DNA of 64,000 nucleotides, taken from assembly GCF_002209535.1 (NCBI RefSeq), contig NZ_NJIG01000002.1:620001-684000 (forward strand). The letters run 5' to 3'. Origin of the DNA: Achromobacter marplatensis. Its GTDB lineage: Bacteria; Pseudomonadota; Gammaproteobacteria; Burkholderiales; Burkholderiaceae_B. This document shows positions 37,101-45,561 of this stretch, piece by piece (positions within the stretch are counted from its first letter, which is position 1; the number at the start of each line of letters is the position of its first letter). A program made the translations under genes and the position numbers. A model generated the notes under the pieces. It worked only from the letters and a program-made list of their open reading frames with translations, did no database searches and was not told where the DNA came from.

Positions 37101-38612
37101 TCAAACCTGGTCCAGCAGGTATTGCATCAGCAGGGGCACGGGGCGGCCAGTGGCGCCCTTGTCCTTGCCGCCGCGCCAGGCAGTACCGGCGATGTCCAGG
37201 TGGGCCCAGCGGTAGGCCTTGGCAAAGCGCGACAGGAAGCAAGCCGCGGTGACCGCGCCGGCCGGAGGGCCACCAATGTTGGCCAGGTCAGCGAAGTTGG
37301 ACTTCAGCTGTTCCTGGTAGGCGTCGTCCATCGGCATGCGCCAGGCGGTGTCTAGCGACTGGCGGCCGGCGGCAGCCAGGGCGTCGGCTAGCGCGTCGTC
37401 CTTGGAGAACAGGCCGGTGTTGACGTTGCCCAGCGCCACGACGCAAGCGCCGGTCAGCGTGGCGATGTCGATGACGGCGGACGGCTTGAAGCGTTCGGCG
37501 TAGGTCAGGGCGTCGCACAGGACCAGGCGGCCCTCGGCGTCGGTGTTCAGGATTTCGATGGTCAGGCCGGCCATGCTGGTGACGACGTCGCCCGGCTTGT
37601 TGGCCGTGCCGCTGGGCAGGTTCTCGCAAGCCGGGATCAGGCCGACGACGTCCAGCGGCAGCTCCAGTTCGGCCAGGGCGCGGAACGAGCCCAGCACGCT
37701 GGCGGCGCCGCACATGTCGTACTTCATTTCGTCCATGGTGGCAGCGGGCTTGAGCGAGATGCCGCCCGCATCGAACGTGATGCCCTTGCCGACCAGCACG
37801 ATCGGGCCCTGGGCGGCGCGCGCCCCCTTCTTGGCGGCGGCCTTGGCGCCGGCGTGGCGCAGCACGATGAAGCGCAGCGGTTCAGCGGAGCCGCGTGCGA
37901 CGGACAGGAACGAGCCCATGCCCAGCGCTTCGACCTGCTTCTTGTCCAGCACTTCCACCTTCAGCGACTTGAATTCGCGCGCCAGGCGCTTGGCCGTGTC
38001 GCCCAGGTAGGTGGGGGTGCAAATGTTGCCGGGCAGGTTGCCCAGCGTGCGGGTCAATTCCATGCCGTTGGAGATGGCGCTGCCTTCGCGCAGGCCCTTC
38101 TGGACCTGGGCGGCTTCGGCGCGCTCGACGATCTGGACGATCTTCTTCAATTTGGGGCGCGCGTCGCGGTCGGGTTTGCCGAAGCTGGCGTCGTAGTGGT
38201 AAGTGGCGTTGCCGGCCGCGATGGCGGCGCTGCGGGCGCGGGCGATGACGGCCACGTCCGTGACGGGGTTGGCCACCAGCGTGGACACGCCTTCAGTCAG
38301 TTGGGCGGCGACGCAGACCGAGGCGAATGCCTGTTCGGCCGACGCGTGGGTGCGTGCCGAGTATTCGTCCTGCTTGCCCAGGCCCACCAGCACCACGCGC
38401 TGCGCGGTCACGCCGGGCAGCGCGCGCAAGGTCAGGGTGGAACCGGCGCGGCCGCGGAACTCGGCCTTGACCACCGCCCGCACGGCGCCGTTGGAGGCGC
38501 GGTCGATGATGTCGGCGGCGGGGCTCAACACGCCATCCGCGTATACGCCGACAGCCAGGGCGGCGGTTTTGACTTGGTGCAGGGAAGCAGTGGTCTGTGT
38601 GCTAAATTCCAT
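37101..38612 (-). CDS. pepA: Leucyl aminopeptidase
   Basis: PepA is a hexameric M17 metallo-aminopeptidase that also binds DNA in some bacteria. The 503-residue protein carries the metal-binding K and D of VGKGITFDAGGISLKP, the conserved KYDMCGAA, and NTDAEGRLVLCD with the two-metal Asp/Glu. Start ATG lies 57 bases from the divergent lptF start. Length and N-terminal macro-like domain are normal. Confidence 0.96.
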   Translation of the reverse strand: MEFSTQTTASLHQVKTAALAVGVYADGVLSPAADIIDRASNGAVRAVVKAEFRGRAGSTLTLRALPGVTAQRVVLVGLGKQDEYSARTHASAEQAFASVCVAAQLTEGVSTLVANPVTDVAVIARARSAAIAAGNATYHYDASFGKPDRDARPKLKKIVQIVERAEAAQVQKGLREGSAISNGMELTRTLGNLPGNICTPTYLGDTAKRLAREFKSLKVEVLDKKQVEALGMGSFLSVARGSAEPLRFIVLRHAGAKAAAKKGARAAQGPIVLVGKGITFDAGGISLKPAATMDEMKYDMCGAASVLGSFRALAELELPLDVVGLIPACENLPSGTANKPGDVVTSMAGLTIEILNTDAEGRLVLCDALTYAERFKPSAVIDIATLTGACVVALGNVNTGLFSKDDALADALAAAGRQSLDTAWRMPMDDAYQEQLKSNFADLANIGGPPAGAVTAACFLSRFAKAYRWAHLDIAGTAWRGGKDKGATGRPVPLLMQYLLDQV

Positions 38613-38669
38613 GAGGGTTTCCCGTGTGCGTCTGTGTATGATGCGGTCGATTATCCCGCATATTCTCCC

Positions 38670-39779
38670 ATGTCTCTATTTAAACGCTCTGTCGTCAGCG
38701 AGATCACCAGTCACGCTGGCGTTGTCTTTTCCACGTTGCTCGTCGTGTGGCTCAGCGTGCTTCTTGTGCGCCTGCTCGGTGAAGCCGCGGGCGGCAACAT
38801 CGGAGCCGACGTCGTGCTGGTGCTGGCCGCGCTGTCGACCATCACCGCCTTGCCGACCATTCTGGCCGTCTCCGTGTTCATCGCGGTGCTGACGACGGTC
38901 ACGCGCAACTACCGCGAATCCGAAATGGTGGTGTGGTTCGCCAGCGGCCTGTCGCTGGCCGACTGGTTAAGGCCCGTGCTGCGGGTGGCCATCCCCATCG
39001 CCTTGGCGGTGGCCGGGTTGACGCTGGTGGCCGCGCCCTGGGCGTACCGCCAGATCGGCGAATACCACGAACGCTTCGAGCAGCGCTCGGACCTATCCAA
39101 GGTTACGGCGGGACAGTTCGCGGAATCTTCCGGCGGCAACCGCGTGTTCTTCTCGGAAGACCCGGCCACGCCGTCCGACGAACTGGGCAACGTGTTCGCG
39201 CGCGAAATCGGGCCGGAATGGCTGAGCGTGCTGACCGCAAGCAGCGCGCACAGCGAGACGCTGCCCAACGGCGACCGCTTCCTGGTGCTGGGCGAAGGCC
39301 ATCGCTATGACCTGAAACCGGGCACGCCCGAAATCCGGCTGGTCCACTTCGACAAGTACGGCCTGCGCCTGGAAAGCAAGGCCGGCGGCGATCCCATCGC
39401 TGAAGCTCGTGCCGCCGCTGAGCGTTCGGCCAAGGCCCGCACCACGATGCAGCTGATGGCGGACAACACCGACAGCAGCTGGTCGCAGGTGATGTGGCGG
39501 GTGTCGCTGCCGCTGGCCGCGCTGAACCTGGCGCTGCTGGCCATTCCGCTGGGGGCGGTGAATCCGCGCCTGGGCCGTTCGGGCGACCTGCTGATCGCGG
39601 GCCTGGTCGGGCTGCTTTATATGAACCTGATCAACCTCTCGCGCGCCTGGATTTCCAACGGCAAGCTCAGCTTCGGCGTCGGGGTGTGGGCCATCCACGG
39701 GGTGGTGGCCTTGCTGACCGTATTTCTGCTCATGCGCCGCCTGCGGGTGAAGGCGCCCAAGAACAGCGCGCCGGCATAG
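38670..39779 (+). CDS. lptF: LPS export permease LptF
   Basis: LptF is one of the two permeases of the LptB2FG transporter that extracts LPS from the inner membrane. The 369-residue protein has N-terminal helices after MSLFKRSVVSEITSH, a periplasmic beta-jellyroll (about 120-275) and three C-terminal helices (VSLPLAALNLALLAIPLGAVNPR). ATG 38670 fits; the 816 bases of open frame upstream lie antisense to pepA. Divergent from pepA as usual, but the lptG that normally follows is not here: a LysR gene on the other strand is next. Confidence 0.94.
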   Translation: MSLFKRSVVSEITSHAGVVFSTLLVVWLSVLLVRLLGEAAGGNIGADVVLVLAALSTITALPTILAVSVFIAVLTTVTRNYRESEMVVWFASGLSLADWLRPVLRVAIPIALAVAGLTLVAAPWAYRQIGEYHERFEQRSDLSKVTAGQFAESSGGNRVFFSEDPATPSDELGNVFAREIGPEWLSVLTASSAHSETLPNGDRFLVLGEGHRYDLKPGTPEIRLVHFDKYGLRLESKAGGDPIAEARAAAERSAKARTTMQLMADNTDSSWSQVMWRVSLPLAALNLALLAIPLGAVNPRLGRSGDLLIAGLVGLLYMNLINLSRAWISNGKLSFGVGVWAIHGVVALLTVFLLMRRLRVKAPKNSAPA

Positions 39780-39826
39780 CGGGGACGGGGCCCTGGCCCC
39801 GCTTCACCCCGCGCCCGTCCCACCCG

Positions 39827-40747
39827 TTACGGCAAGTATTTCATCGTGCCGCGCTTGCCGGCCAGCAGGTCGGCATTCTTCAATACCGATTTGCGGATGA
39901 ACTCCCACAGGACCGTCACGCGCTTGAGCTTGCGCAGATCTTCGTGGCAGTACATCCAGAACGAACGCGTGATCTCCACCTCGTTCTCCAGCACCGGTTT
40001 CAGCCGCGGATCCTGCGCGGCGATGAAGCAAGGCAGGATCGCCAGCGACTGGCCCTGCAAGGCCGCGTGGTATTGCGCCACCACGCTCGTGCTGCGTAGC
40101 ACCACCTTGCTGGCCGGGAGCAAGTCCTCCAGATAGCGCAGGCGTTCACTGAACAACAGTTCGTCCACGTAGCCGATGAAGGTATGGTCGGCCAGGTCCG
40201 CGCGGCTTGTGATCGGCGGGTGGCGCGCCAGATAGCCCGGCGTGCCATACAGCCGCAATGTGTAGTCGCACAGCTTGCTGCAGACGTAGGGGCCGCGCTG
40301 CGGGCGTTCGATGGTGATGGCCAGGTCCGCCTCGCGCTTGGACAGGCTGACAAAGCGCGGCACCGGCAGGATGTCCAGCGTGATATGCGGATAGCGCCGC
40401 TGGAAATCGGCCGCCAGCGGCGTCAGCACATAGCTGCCGAACCCTTCGGTTGCGCCGATGCGCAGGTGGCCCGACAGGGCCTGGCCGATGCCCGACAGGT
40501 TTTCCCGCGCGGTGTGCACCGTGCTTTCCATCTGTTCGGCGTGTACGAACAGGCGTTGACCGTCGTCGGTCAGTACAAAGCCCGCGCTGCGGGATTTCTC
40601 GAACAGCAAGGTGTCGAGCTCGGTTTCCAGTGCCCGGATGCGTCGCGACACCGTGGTGTGTTCGACCCCGAGCTTGCGTGCCGCCGCGCTGACCCGCTGG
40701 GTGCGGGCCACTTCCAGGAAATATCGCAGGCTGTCCCAATCAAGCAC
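39827..40747 (-). CDS. LysR-type regulator of the binding-protein/mmsA locus
   Basis: A 306-residue LysR protein. The wHTH (LRYFLEVARTQRVSAAARKLGVEHTTVSRRIRALE) begins just after GTG 40747, which I take as the start because homology begins at DWDSLRYF; upstream residues to 40858 look non-coding and contain the operator. It belongs to the MetR/DsdC-like group with a TTVSRR recognition helix. Divergent from an amino-acid-type binding protein and mmsA, which it probably controls through the TGTGCAT palindrome. Effector unknown. Confidence 0.88.
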   Translation of the reverse strand: MLDWDSLRYFLEVARTQRVSAAARKLGVEHTTVSRRIRALETELDTLLFEKSRSAGFVLTDDGQRLFVHAEQMESTVHTARENLSGIGQALSGHLRIGATEGFGSYVLTPLAADFQRRYPHITLDILPVPRFVSLSKREADLAITIERPQRGPYVCSKLCDYTLRLYGTPGYLARHPPITSRADLADHTFIGYVDELLFSERLRYLEDLLPASKVVLRSTSVVAQYHAALQGQSLAILPCFIAAQDPRLKPVLENEVEITRSFWMYCHEDLRKLKRVTVLWEFIRKSVLKNADLLAGKRGTMKYLP

Positions 40748-40800
40748 GTTCCGGCTCTCCAGGCGCCTCGCGCCAACCGGCGGGAGGCACAAATATTGAT

Positions 40801-40828
40801 TGTGCATGAATGCACAAGGAATGTGCAT
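40801..40828. promoter_or_regulatory. TGTGCAT palindrome, candidate LysR operator
   Basis: TGTGCAT-GA-ATGCACA (40801-40816) is a perfect 7-base inverted repeat, and a third TGTGCAT half-site lies at 40822-40828. It sits between the LysR gene and the divergent binding-protein gene, the expected spot for autoregulation and target activation. Confidence 0.7.
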
Positions 40829-40961
40829 TTCTAGTGTTGCTTGTTGATTTTCACACATCTACACTGGGTCGGCAGGCCTCGGGGCATTGCCCTGGGGTCG
40901 CAGGCCGCACAGACGGCGCATAACGCTAAAAATCAGCGCATAACACTCAGGAGACAAATCC

Positions 40962-42179
40962 ATGAAATTGCACGCACGCGGGCTGGCCGCAGGCTTGTGT
41001 CTGGGCGCATTGTTGGTGAGCCAAGCGCAAGCGGCGGATAAGCCGCCAGTGAAGATCGGCATTCTGACGGATATGTCCGGCACCTACGCCGGCATGGGGG
41101 GCGCGGGTTCCGTGGCGGCGGCGCAGTTGGCCATCGACGACTGCCTGGCGGCGGAATGCAAGGGCATGAAGATTGAACTGGTGTCCGCCGACAATCAGAA
41201 CAAGGCGGACGTGGGGGCGGCGAAAGCGCGCGAATGGTTCGACCGCGACGGCGTGACGGCGATCGCCGATCTGACCAATTCCGCGGTGGCGCTGGCGGTG
41301 CAAGGCATTGCGCGCGAGAAGAACAAGGTCGTGATGTTCTCTGGCCCGGCCACGACGGCACTGACCAACAAGGAATGCTCGCCCGTCGGTTTCCACTGGA
41401 TGTTCGACACGTATTCGCAGTCCGCGGGCGGCGCCAAGGCCACCGTGCGGGCGGGCGGCAAGTCCTGGTATTTCATCACCGTCGACTACGCCTTCGGCCA
41501 TTCGCTGGAAGCGGACACGGCCAAGGCGGTGCAGGCGCTGGGCGGCACGGTTGCCGGCAGCGTGCGCCACCCGTTGAACGCGCCTGATTTCGCGTCCTAC
41601 CTGCTGCAGGCGCAAAGCTCCAAGGCGCAGGTCGTGGCGCTGGCCAACGGCGGCCAGGACACGGTCAATGCGGTCAAGCAGGCGCGCGAATTCGGCATCG
41701 TGGCCGGCGGGCAGCGCCTGGTGTCGCTCTTGATCTTCCTGTCGGACCTGCGTGCGCTGGGCCTGGAAAGCGCGCAAGGCCTGTCCTACGTGGACGGCTT
41801 CTATTGGGATTACGACGATGCGTCGCGCCAATGGTCGTCGCGTTTCGAGAAGGCCTTCCGCGGCCTGAAGCCCACGATGACGCAGGCCGGCGTGTATTCC
41901 AGCGTGCTGCATTACCTGCGTTCGGCGGCGGCGGCCGGCAGCACCGACGGCAAGGTGGTGGCGGACAAGATGCGCGAGCTGCCCATCAAGGACCCGATCA
42001 TGCGCAATGCGTCGATCCGTCCCGACGGCCGCGTCATTCACGACATGTACCTGTACGAAGTGAAGAAGCCCGCGGAATCCAAGGGCGGCTGGGACTATTC
42101 CAAGCTGGTGGCCACCATCCCGGCCGCCGAAGCGTTCCAGCCCCTGGCCGATTCGACCTGCTCGCTGGTGAAGAAATAA
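40962..42179 (+). CDS. Branched-chain amino-acid type ABC substrate-binding protein, orphan
   Basis: A 405-residue periplasmic binding protein of the LivK/Leu-Ile-Val group: signal peptide cleaved after AQA (about 24), then VKIGILTDMSGTYAGMGG and the two-lobe domain with EREKNKV-like hinge residues. No ATP-binding or permease genes follow, so it must share a transporter or act as an orphan receptor. ATG has AGGAGA before it. The mmsA gene lies 98 bases downstream on the same strand, suggesting the ligand feeds valine-, beta-alanine- or methylmalonate-type catabolism. Confidence 0.9.
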   Translation: MKLHARGLAAGLCLGALLVSQAQAADKPPVKIGILTDMSGTYAGMGGAGSVAAAQLAIDDCLAAECKGMKIELVSADNQNKADVGAAKAREWFDRDGVTAIADLTNSAVALAVQGIAREKNKVVMFSGPATTALTNKECSPVGFHWMFDTYSQSAGGAKATVRAGGKSWYFITVDYAFGHSLEADTAKAVQALGGTVAGSVRHPLNAPDFASYLLQAQSSKAQVVALANGGQDTVNAVKQAREFGIVAGGQRLVSLLIFLSDLRALGLESAQGLSYVDGFYWDYDDASRQWSSRFEKAFRGLKPTMTQAGVYSSVLHYLRSAAAAGSTDGKVVADKMRELPIKDPIMRNASIRPDGRVIHDMYLYEVKKPAESKGGWDYSKLVATIPAAEAFQPLADSTCSLVKK

Positions 42180-42277
42180 CCCCTTGCGCGCCGGCCGGGC
42201 CCTTGCCCGGCGGCGCGCGGCAAGATTCATGAACGCGGATTCCATCCGCATCGACTACGCAGTGTGAGGAGCATCAA

Positions 42278-43771
42278 ATGAGTGAAGTCCCCCGCGTTCC
42301 GCTATTGATCGGCGGCAAGCTTGTGCAGTCCAAATCCACCGAATGGCGAGACGTGATCAACCCCGCCACCCAGGAGGTCGTGGCCAAGGTGCCCTTCGCG
42401 ACGCGCGAAGAACTGGACCTGGCGGTCTCCAACGCCAAGGAAGCTTTCAAGACCTGGCGCAACAGCGGGCAGGGCACGCGGATGCGCGTCATGCTGAAGT
42501 TCCAGGAACTGCTGCGCGCCAACACCGGCAAGCTGGCCGAGATGATCACCCGCGAACACGGCAAGACCCTGCCGGATGCCGAGGGCGAGATCGGGCGTGG
42601 CCTGGAAGTGGTCGAGCACGCATGCTCGATCGCCAACCTGCAGTTGGGCGAGTATGCCGAGAATGCCGCATCTGGCATCGACGTCTACACCCTGATCCAG
42701 CCGCTGGGGGTGTGCGCGGGCATCACCGCGTTCAATTTCCCGGTGATGTTGCCGTGCTTCATGTTCCCGATCGCTGTCGCCTGCGGCAACAGCTTCGTGC
42801 TCAAGCCCTCTGAACAGGATCCGACTGCGTCGCTGTTCCTGGCCCAGCTGGCGCTGGAAGCCGGCCTGCCGCCGGGCGTGCTGAACGTGGTGCATGGCGG
42901 CCCGGATACCGCCAACGGCCTGTGCGAACACCCCGACATCAAGGCGGTGTCGTTCATCGGTTCGACCCGCGTGGGCACCGAGATCTACAACCGCGCGTCG
43001 GCGGCCGGCAAGCGCTGCCAGTCGATGATGGGCGCCAAGAACCACTGCGTGATCCTGCCGGACGCCGATCCGGAAGTCGCGCTGAATCAGTTGGTCGGCG
43101 CCGCATTCGGCGCGGCGGGCCAGCGTTGCATGGCCTCGTCCGTGGCCGTGCTGGTGGGCGACGCCCGCAACTGGCTGCCCGACTTCGTCGAGCGCTCGAA
43201 GAAGCTGAAGGTGAATTCCGGCACCGACCGCGAAGCCGACCTGGGCCCGCTGGTTTCGCCCAACGCCAAGAAACGCGTCGAAAGCCTGATCCAGAAGGGC
43301 GTGGACGAAGGCGCCAAGCTGCTGCTGGACGGCCGCAATCTGAAGGTGTCGGGCTTTGAGCAAGGCAACTTCGTGGGCCCCACGATTTTCGACGGCGTGG
43401 ACGAAAACATGACCATCTACACCGAAGAAATCTTCGGGCCGGTCCTATGCTGCGTGGGCGTGGAAACGCTGGAAGACGCGGTGGCGTTCATCAACCGCAA
43501 CCCCAATGGCAACGGCGTGGCGCTGTTCACCCAGGACGGCGGCGCGGCGCGCTACTTCCAGAACAACATCGACGTCGGCCAGGTCGGCATCAACGTGCCG
43601 ATCCCCGTGCCGGTGGCATGGTTCAGCTTCACGGGTTCGCGCGGCTCCAAGCTGGGCGACCTGGGCCCCAACGGCAAGCAGGCGGTCCAGTTCTGGACGC
43701 AGACCAAGACGGTCACCGCCCGCTGGTCGGCCCACGCCAAGACCGTGAACACCACGATCTCGATGCGCTGA
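42278..43771 (+). CDS. mmsA: CoA-acylating methylmalonate-semialdehyde dehydrogenase
   Basis: MmsA oxidises methylmalonate or malonate semialdehyde to propionyl- or acetyl-CoA, closing valine, beta-alanine and inositol degradation. The 497-residue ALDH has nucleophile C284 in GQRCMASS, cofactor residues in AFNFPVMLP and FIGSTRVG, and lacks the glutamate general base as expected for CoA-acylating members. GAGGAG precedes ATG. An omega-amino-acid aminotransferase elsewhere in the window (54549-55874) could supply malonate semialdehyde. Confidence 0.93.
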   Translation: MSEVPRVPLLIGGKLVQSKSTEWRDVINPATQEVVAKVPFATREELDLAVSNAKEAFKTWRNSGQGTRMRVMLKFQELLRANTGKLAEMITREHGKTLPDAEGEIGRGLEVVEHACSIANLQLGEYAENAASGIDVYTLIQPLGVCAGITAFNFPVMLPCFMFPIAVACGNSFVLKPSEQDPTASLFLAQLALEAGLPPGVLNVVHGGPDTANGLCEHPDIKAVSFIGSTRVGTEIYNRASAAGKRCQSMMGAKNHCVILPDADPEVALNQLVGAAFGAAGQRCMASSVAVLVGDARNWLPDFVERSKKLKVNSGTDREADLGPLVSPNAKKRVESLIQKGVDEGAKLLLDGRNLKVSGFEQGNFVGPTIFDGVDENMTIYTEEIFGPVLCCVGVETLEDAVAFINRNPNGNGVALFTQDGGAARYFQNNIDVGQVGINVPIPVPVAWFSFTGSRGSKLGDLGPNGKQAVQFWTQTKTVTARWSAHAKTVNTTISMR

Positions 43772-43775
43772 AACA

Positions 43776-43865
43776 GGGACGCCTTGCTCCTAAGCTTATA
43801 CAAATAAGTCATATAACAAGGCGTCCTTATTACTTATAATTGGCCCATCTATTAGGGGCCAATTA
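43776..43865. promoter_or_regulatory. mmsA-cysB intergenic region dense in inverted repeats
   Basis: GGACGCCTTG (43777-43786) pairs with CAAGGCGTCC (43817-43826), possibly ending mmsA. Inside, CTTAT/ATAAG pair (43795-43808). ATAAGT (43804-43809) also pairs with ACTTAT (43832-43837). TAATTGGCCC (43837-43846) pairs with GGGCCAATTA (43856-43865), directly before the cysB ATG and covering its ribosome site. A TATAAT at 43835-43840 is the likely cysB -10. Confidence 0.6.
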
Positions 43866-44810
43866 ATGAACCTCCAGCAATTTCGTTTTGTGCGTGAAAC
43901 CATCCGGCGCGACTTCAACCTGACCGAAGCCGCCCGGATGCTCTATACCTCGCAGCCTGGAGTCTCCAAGGCCATCATCGAGTTCGAAGACGAACTCGGC
44001 ATCAAGATTTTCGAACGCCACGGCAAGCGCATCAAGGGCTTGACCAAGCCCGGCCTGGCGGTCTCGCAGGTGATCGACCGCATCATGCGCGAAGTCGACA
44101 ACCTGAAGAAGGTCAGCGACGAGTTCGCGCGCCGCGACGAAGGCGGCCTGGTGATCGCGTGCACGCACACCCAGGCGCGTTATCTGCTGCCGCGTGTGAT
44201 TCCGGCTTTCCGCAAGCAATTCCCCAAAGTGCATCTGTCGCTGGCTGAAGGCAGCCCCGCGCAATTGGCCGAGATGGTGCTGCACGAGCAGGCCGACCTG
44301 GCGCTGGCGACCGAATCCCTTGCGCTGACGCCGGGCCTGGCGACGCTACCGGTGTATGCCTGGGAGCACACCGTCGTGGTGCGCCCCGACCATCCGCTGG
44401 CGGAACTGACTTCCAGCGCCGCCAAGCGCCTGTCGCTGACGCAACTGGCGGAATACCCCATCGTCACCTACGACCGTGCATTCACGGGCCGCAGCACGAT
44501 CGACGAAGTCTTCGCCAACCAGGGCATCCACCCAGACATCGTGCTGGAAGCCATCGACGCCGACGTGATCAAGACCTACGTGGACGTTGGCCTGGGCATC
44601 GGCATCATCGCCGGCGTGGCTTATGACCCGCGCCGCGACTCCAACCTGGTGGGCCTGCCGGTGGGGCACCTGTTCGGCACGCACACGACCCGCGTGGGCG
44701 TGAAATCGGGCGTATTCCTGCGTGACTACGTCTACACGTTCCTGGAAATGCTGGCGCCGTCGCTGACCCGCGCGGTGGTGACCGAAGCCGTGCAGGGCGC
44801 GCCGAAGTAG
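43866..44810 (+). CDS. cysB: LysR-type regulator CysB
   Basis: CysB activates sulfate-assimilation genes in response to N-acetylserine. The 314-residue protein begins MNLQQFRFVRETIRRDFNLTEAA, the close-to-invariant CysB start, with HTH residues TSQPGVSKAI and effector-domain TTHTQARYLLP-type sequence (CTHTQARYLLPRV). CysB is usually autorepressed; the AT-rich dyads just upstream may be its sites. A strong terminator follows. Confidence 0.94.
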   Translation: MNLQQFRFVRETIRRDFNLTEAARMLYTSQPGVSKAIIEFEDELGIKIFERHGKRIKGLTKPGLAVSQVIDRIMREVDNLKKVSDEFARRDEGGLVIACTHTQARYLLPRVIPAFRKQFPKVHLSLAEGSPAQLAEMVLHEQADLALATESLALTPGLATLPVYAWEHTVVVRPDHPLAELTSSAAKRLSLTQLAEYPIVTYDRAFTGRSTIDEVFANQGIHPDIVLEAIDADVIKTYVDVGLGIGIIAGVAYDPRRDSNLVGLPVGHLFGTHTTRVGVKSGVFLRDYVYTFLEMLAPSLTRAVVTEAVQGAPK

Positions 44811-44840
44811 GGCGGCCAGGACGGTCTCGGCCTACGGCAA

Positions 44841-44875
44841 AAAAAGCGCGGCATTCCTGGAATGCCGCGCTTTTT
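44841..44875. terminator. Bidirectional terminator after cysB
   Basis: AAAAAGCGCGGCATTCC and its complement GGAATGCCGCGCTTTTT fold into a long perfect stem with a minimal loop, 31 bases after the cysB stop. Confidence 0.92.
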
Positions 44876-44927
44876 CTTTTGGGGGCCAGTGGCGCCGACT
44901 CGCCGGAAAGCCGCGAGTTCCCTGGCT

Positions 44928-44946
44928 GATAGCAAATATCGCTATC
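44928..44946. repeat. GATAGC-N7-GCTATC inverted repeat
   Basis: A perfect 6-base dyad in the AT-rich spacer upstream of the DUF2325 gene, about 50 bases before its -35. It could bind an unknown regulator; no known consensus is recognised. Confidence 0.35.
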
Positions 44947-44997
44947 CCTTTCTTGAAGCTCATTAATATTATTAAATAAGAACCGATCTCATTTAAG

Positions 44998-45029
44998 TTG
45001 ACTAAAAAATAGGAATCATTATCATTACA
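44998..45029 (+). promoter_or_regulatory. Fur box over the promoter of the DUF2325 gene
   Basis: TTGACT (44998-45003) and TATCAT (45020-45025) form a promoter with a 16-base spacer. Across it, positions 45005-45023 match the 19-base Fur consensus at 14 of 19 positions, the right half AATCATTATC exactly, and a second overlapping 12-of-19 match lies 6 bases on. Overlap with the -10 implies iron-dependent repression. Confidence 0.75.
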
Positions 45030-45058
45030 TCCAGGCTCAACGACCAGTGAGGTTCATC

Positions 45059-45382
45059 ATGACGGCAGGACTCAGTGCAGTAGTAGTTGGCGCAGATCGA
45101 CTGGGCAACATCCCGGATCTGCTGAAAGGACACAATATTTCGATCACGCATCACATCAGTGGCCGCGATCCTTCACATCAGAAGAAAACGCTTCAACTTC
45201 CGTCGGGCACGCAGCTGGTCATCCTGCTGACCGACTTCCTGGGGCACAACGTCATGAAGACCTTCCGCAACGCCGCGCAGCGCGGCGGCATCCGGGTCGT
45301 GGCTTGTCGCCGTTCGGTATGCAGCATGCAGCAGGCCCTGCAGCAATGCGGCCTGTGCCCGCGCGCAGGCACCGTGCACTGA
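45059..45382 (+). CDS. DUF2325 domain-containing protein
   Basis: A 107-residue soluble protein of the uncharacterised DUF2325 family. The first half (AVVVGADRLGNIPDLLKGHNI, ISGRD) suggests a small Rossmann-like fold; the C-terminal part carries CRRSVCSMQQALQQCGLCP with four cysteines. ATG 45059 with TGAGG 6 bases before it is preferred over GTG 45047. The preceding Fur box predicts expression under iron limitation. Function is unknown. It is a single-gene unit ended by a strong terminator. Confidence 0.8.
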   Translation: MTAGLSAVVVGADRLGNIPDLLKGHNISITHHISGRDPSHQKKTLQLPSGTQLVILLTDFLGHNVMKTFRNAAQRGGIRVVACRRSVCSMQQALQQCGLCPRAGTVH

Positions 45383-45471
45383 TTTCCGGTTGCCGCTGGA
45401 ACACAAGAACTGGGGAGGCCGAAACGGCCTGCGGCTTGGCACATGAATCCCCAAGCCGCGAAGAGCAAGAA

Positions 45472-45505
45472 AAAACGCCGTCAGACTGAAGTCTGACGGC
45501 GTTTT
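45472..45505. terminator. Bidirectional terminator between DUF2325 and NlpC/P60 genes
   Basis: AAAACGCCGTCAGAC and GTCTGACGGCGTTTT form a 15-base perfect stem around TGAA. It serves both convergent genes. Confidence 0.93.
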
Positions 45506-45561
45506 GCTTTTGGGGGATGGCGCCGGGCAACCTGCTTATGCGAGGATGCCGGAAACCGAAT

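Noticed and set aside
37854..38669. 272-codon extension upstream of lptF in the same frame
   Set aside because: Lies antisense to pepA and has no homology; LptF begins at ATG 38670 with a typical N-terminus.
39786..39801. CGGGGCC-CT-GGCCCCG hairpin after lptF as a terminator
   Set aside because: No T run follows; could be part of a factor-dependent end but not supported as an intrinsic terminator.
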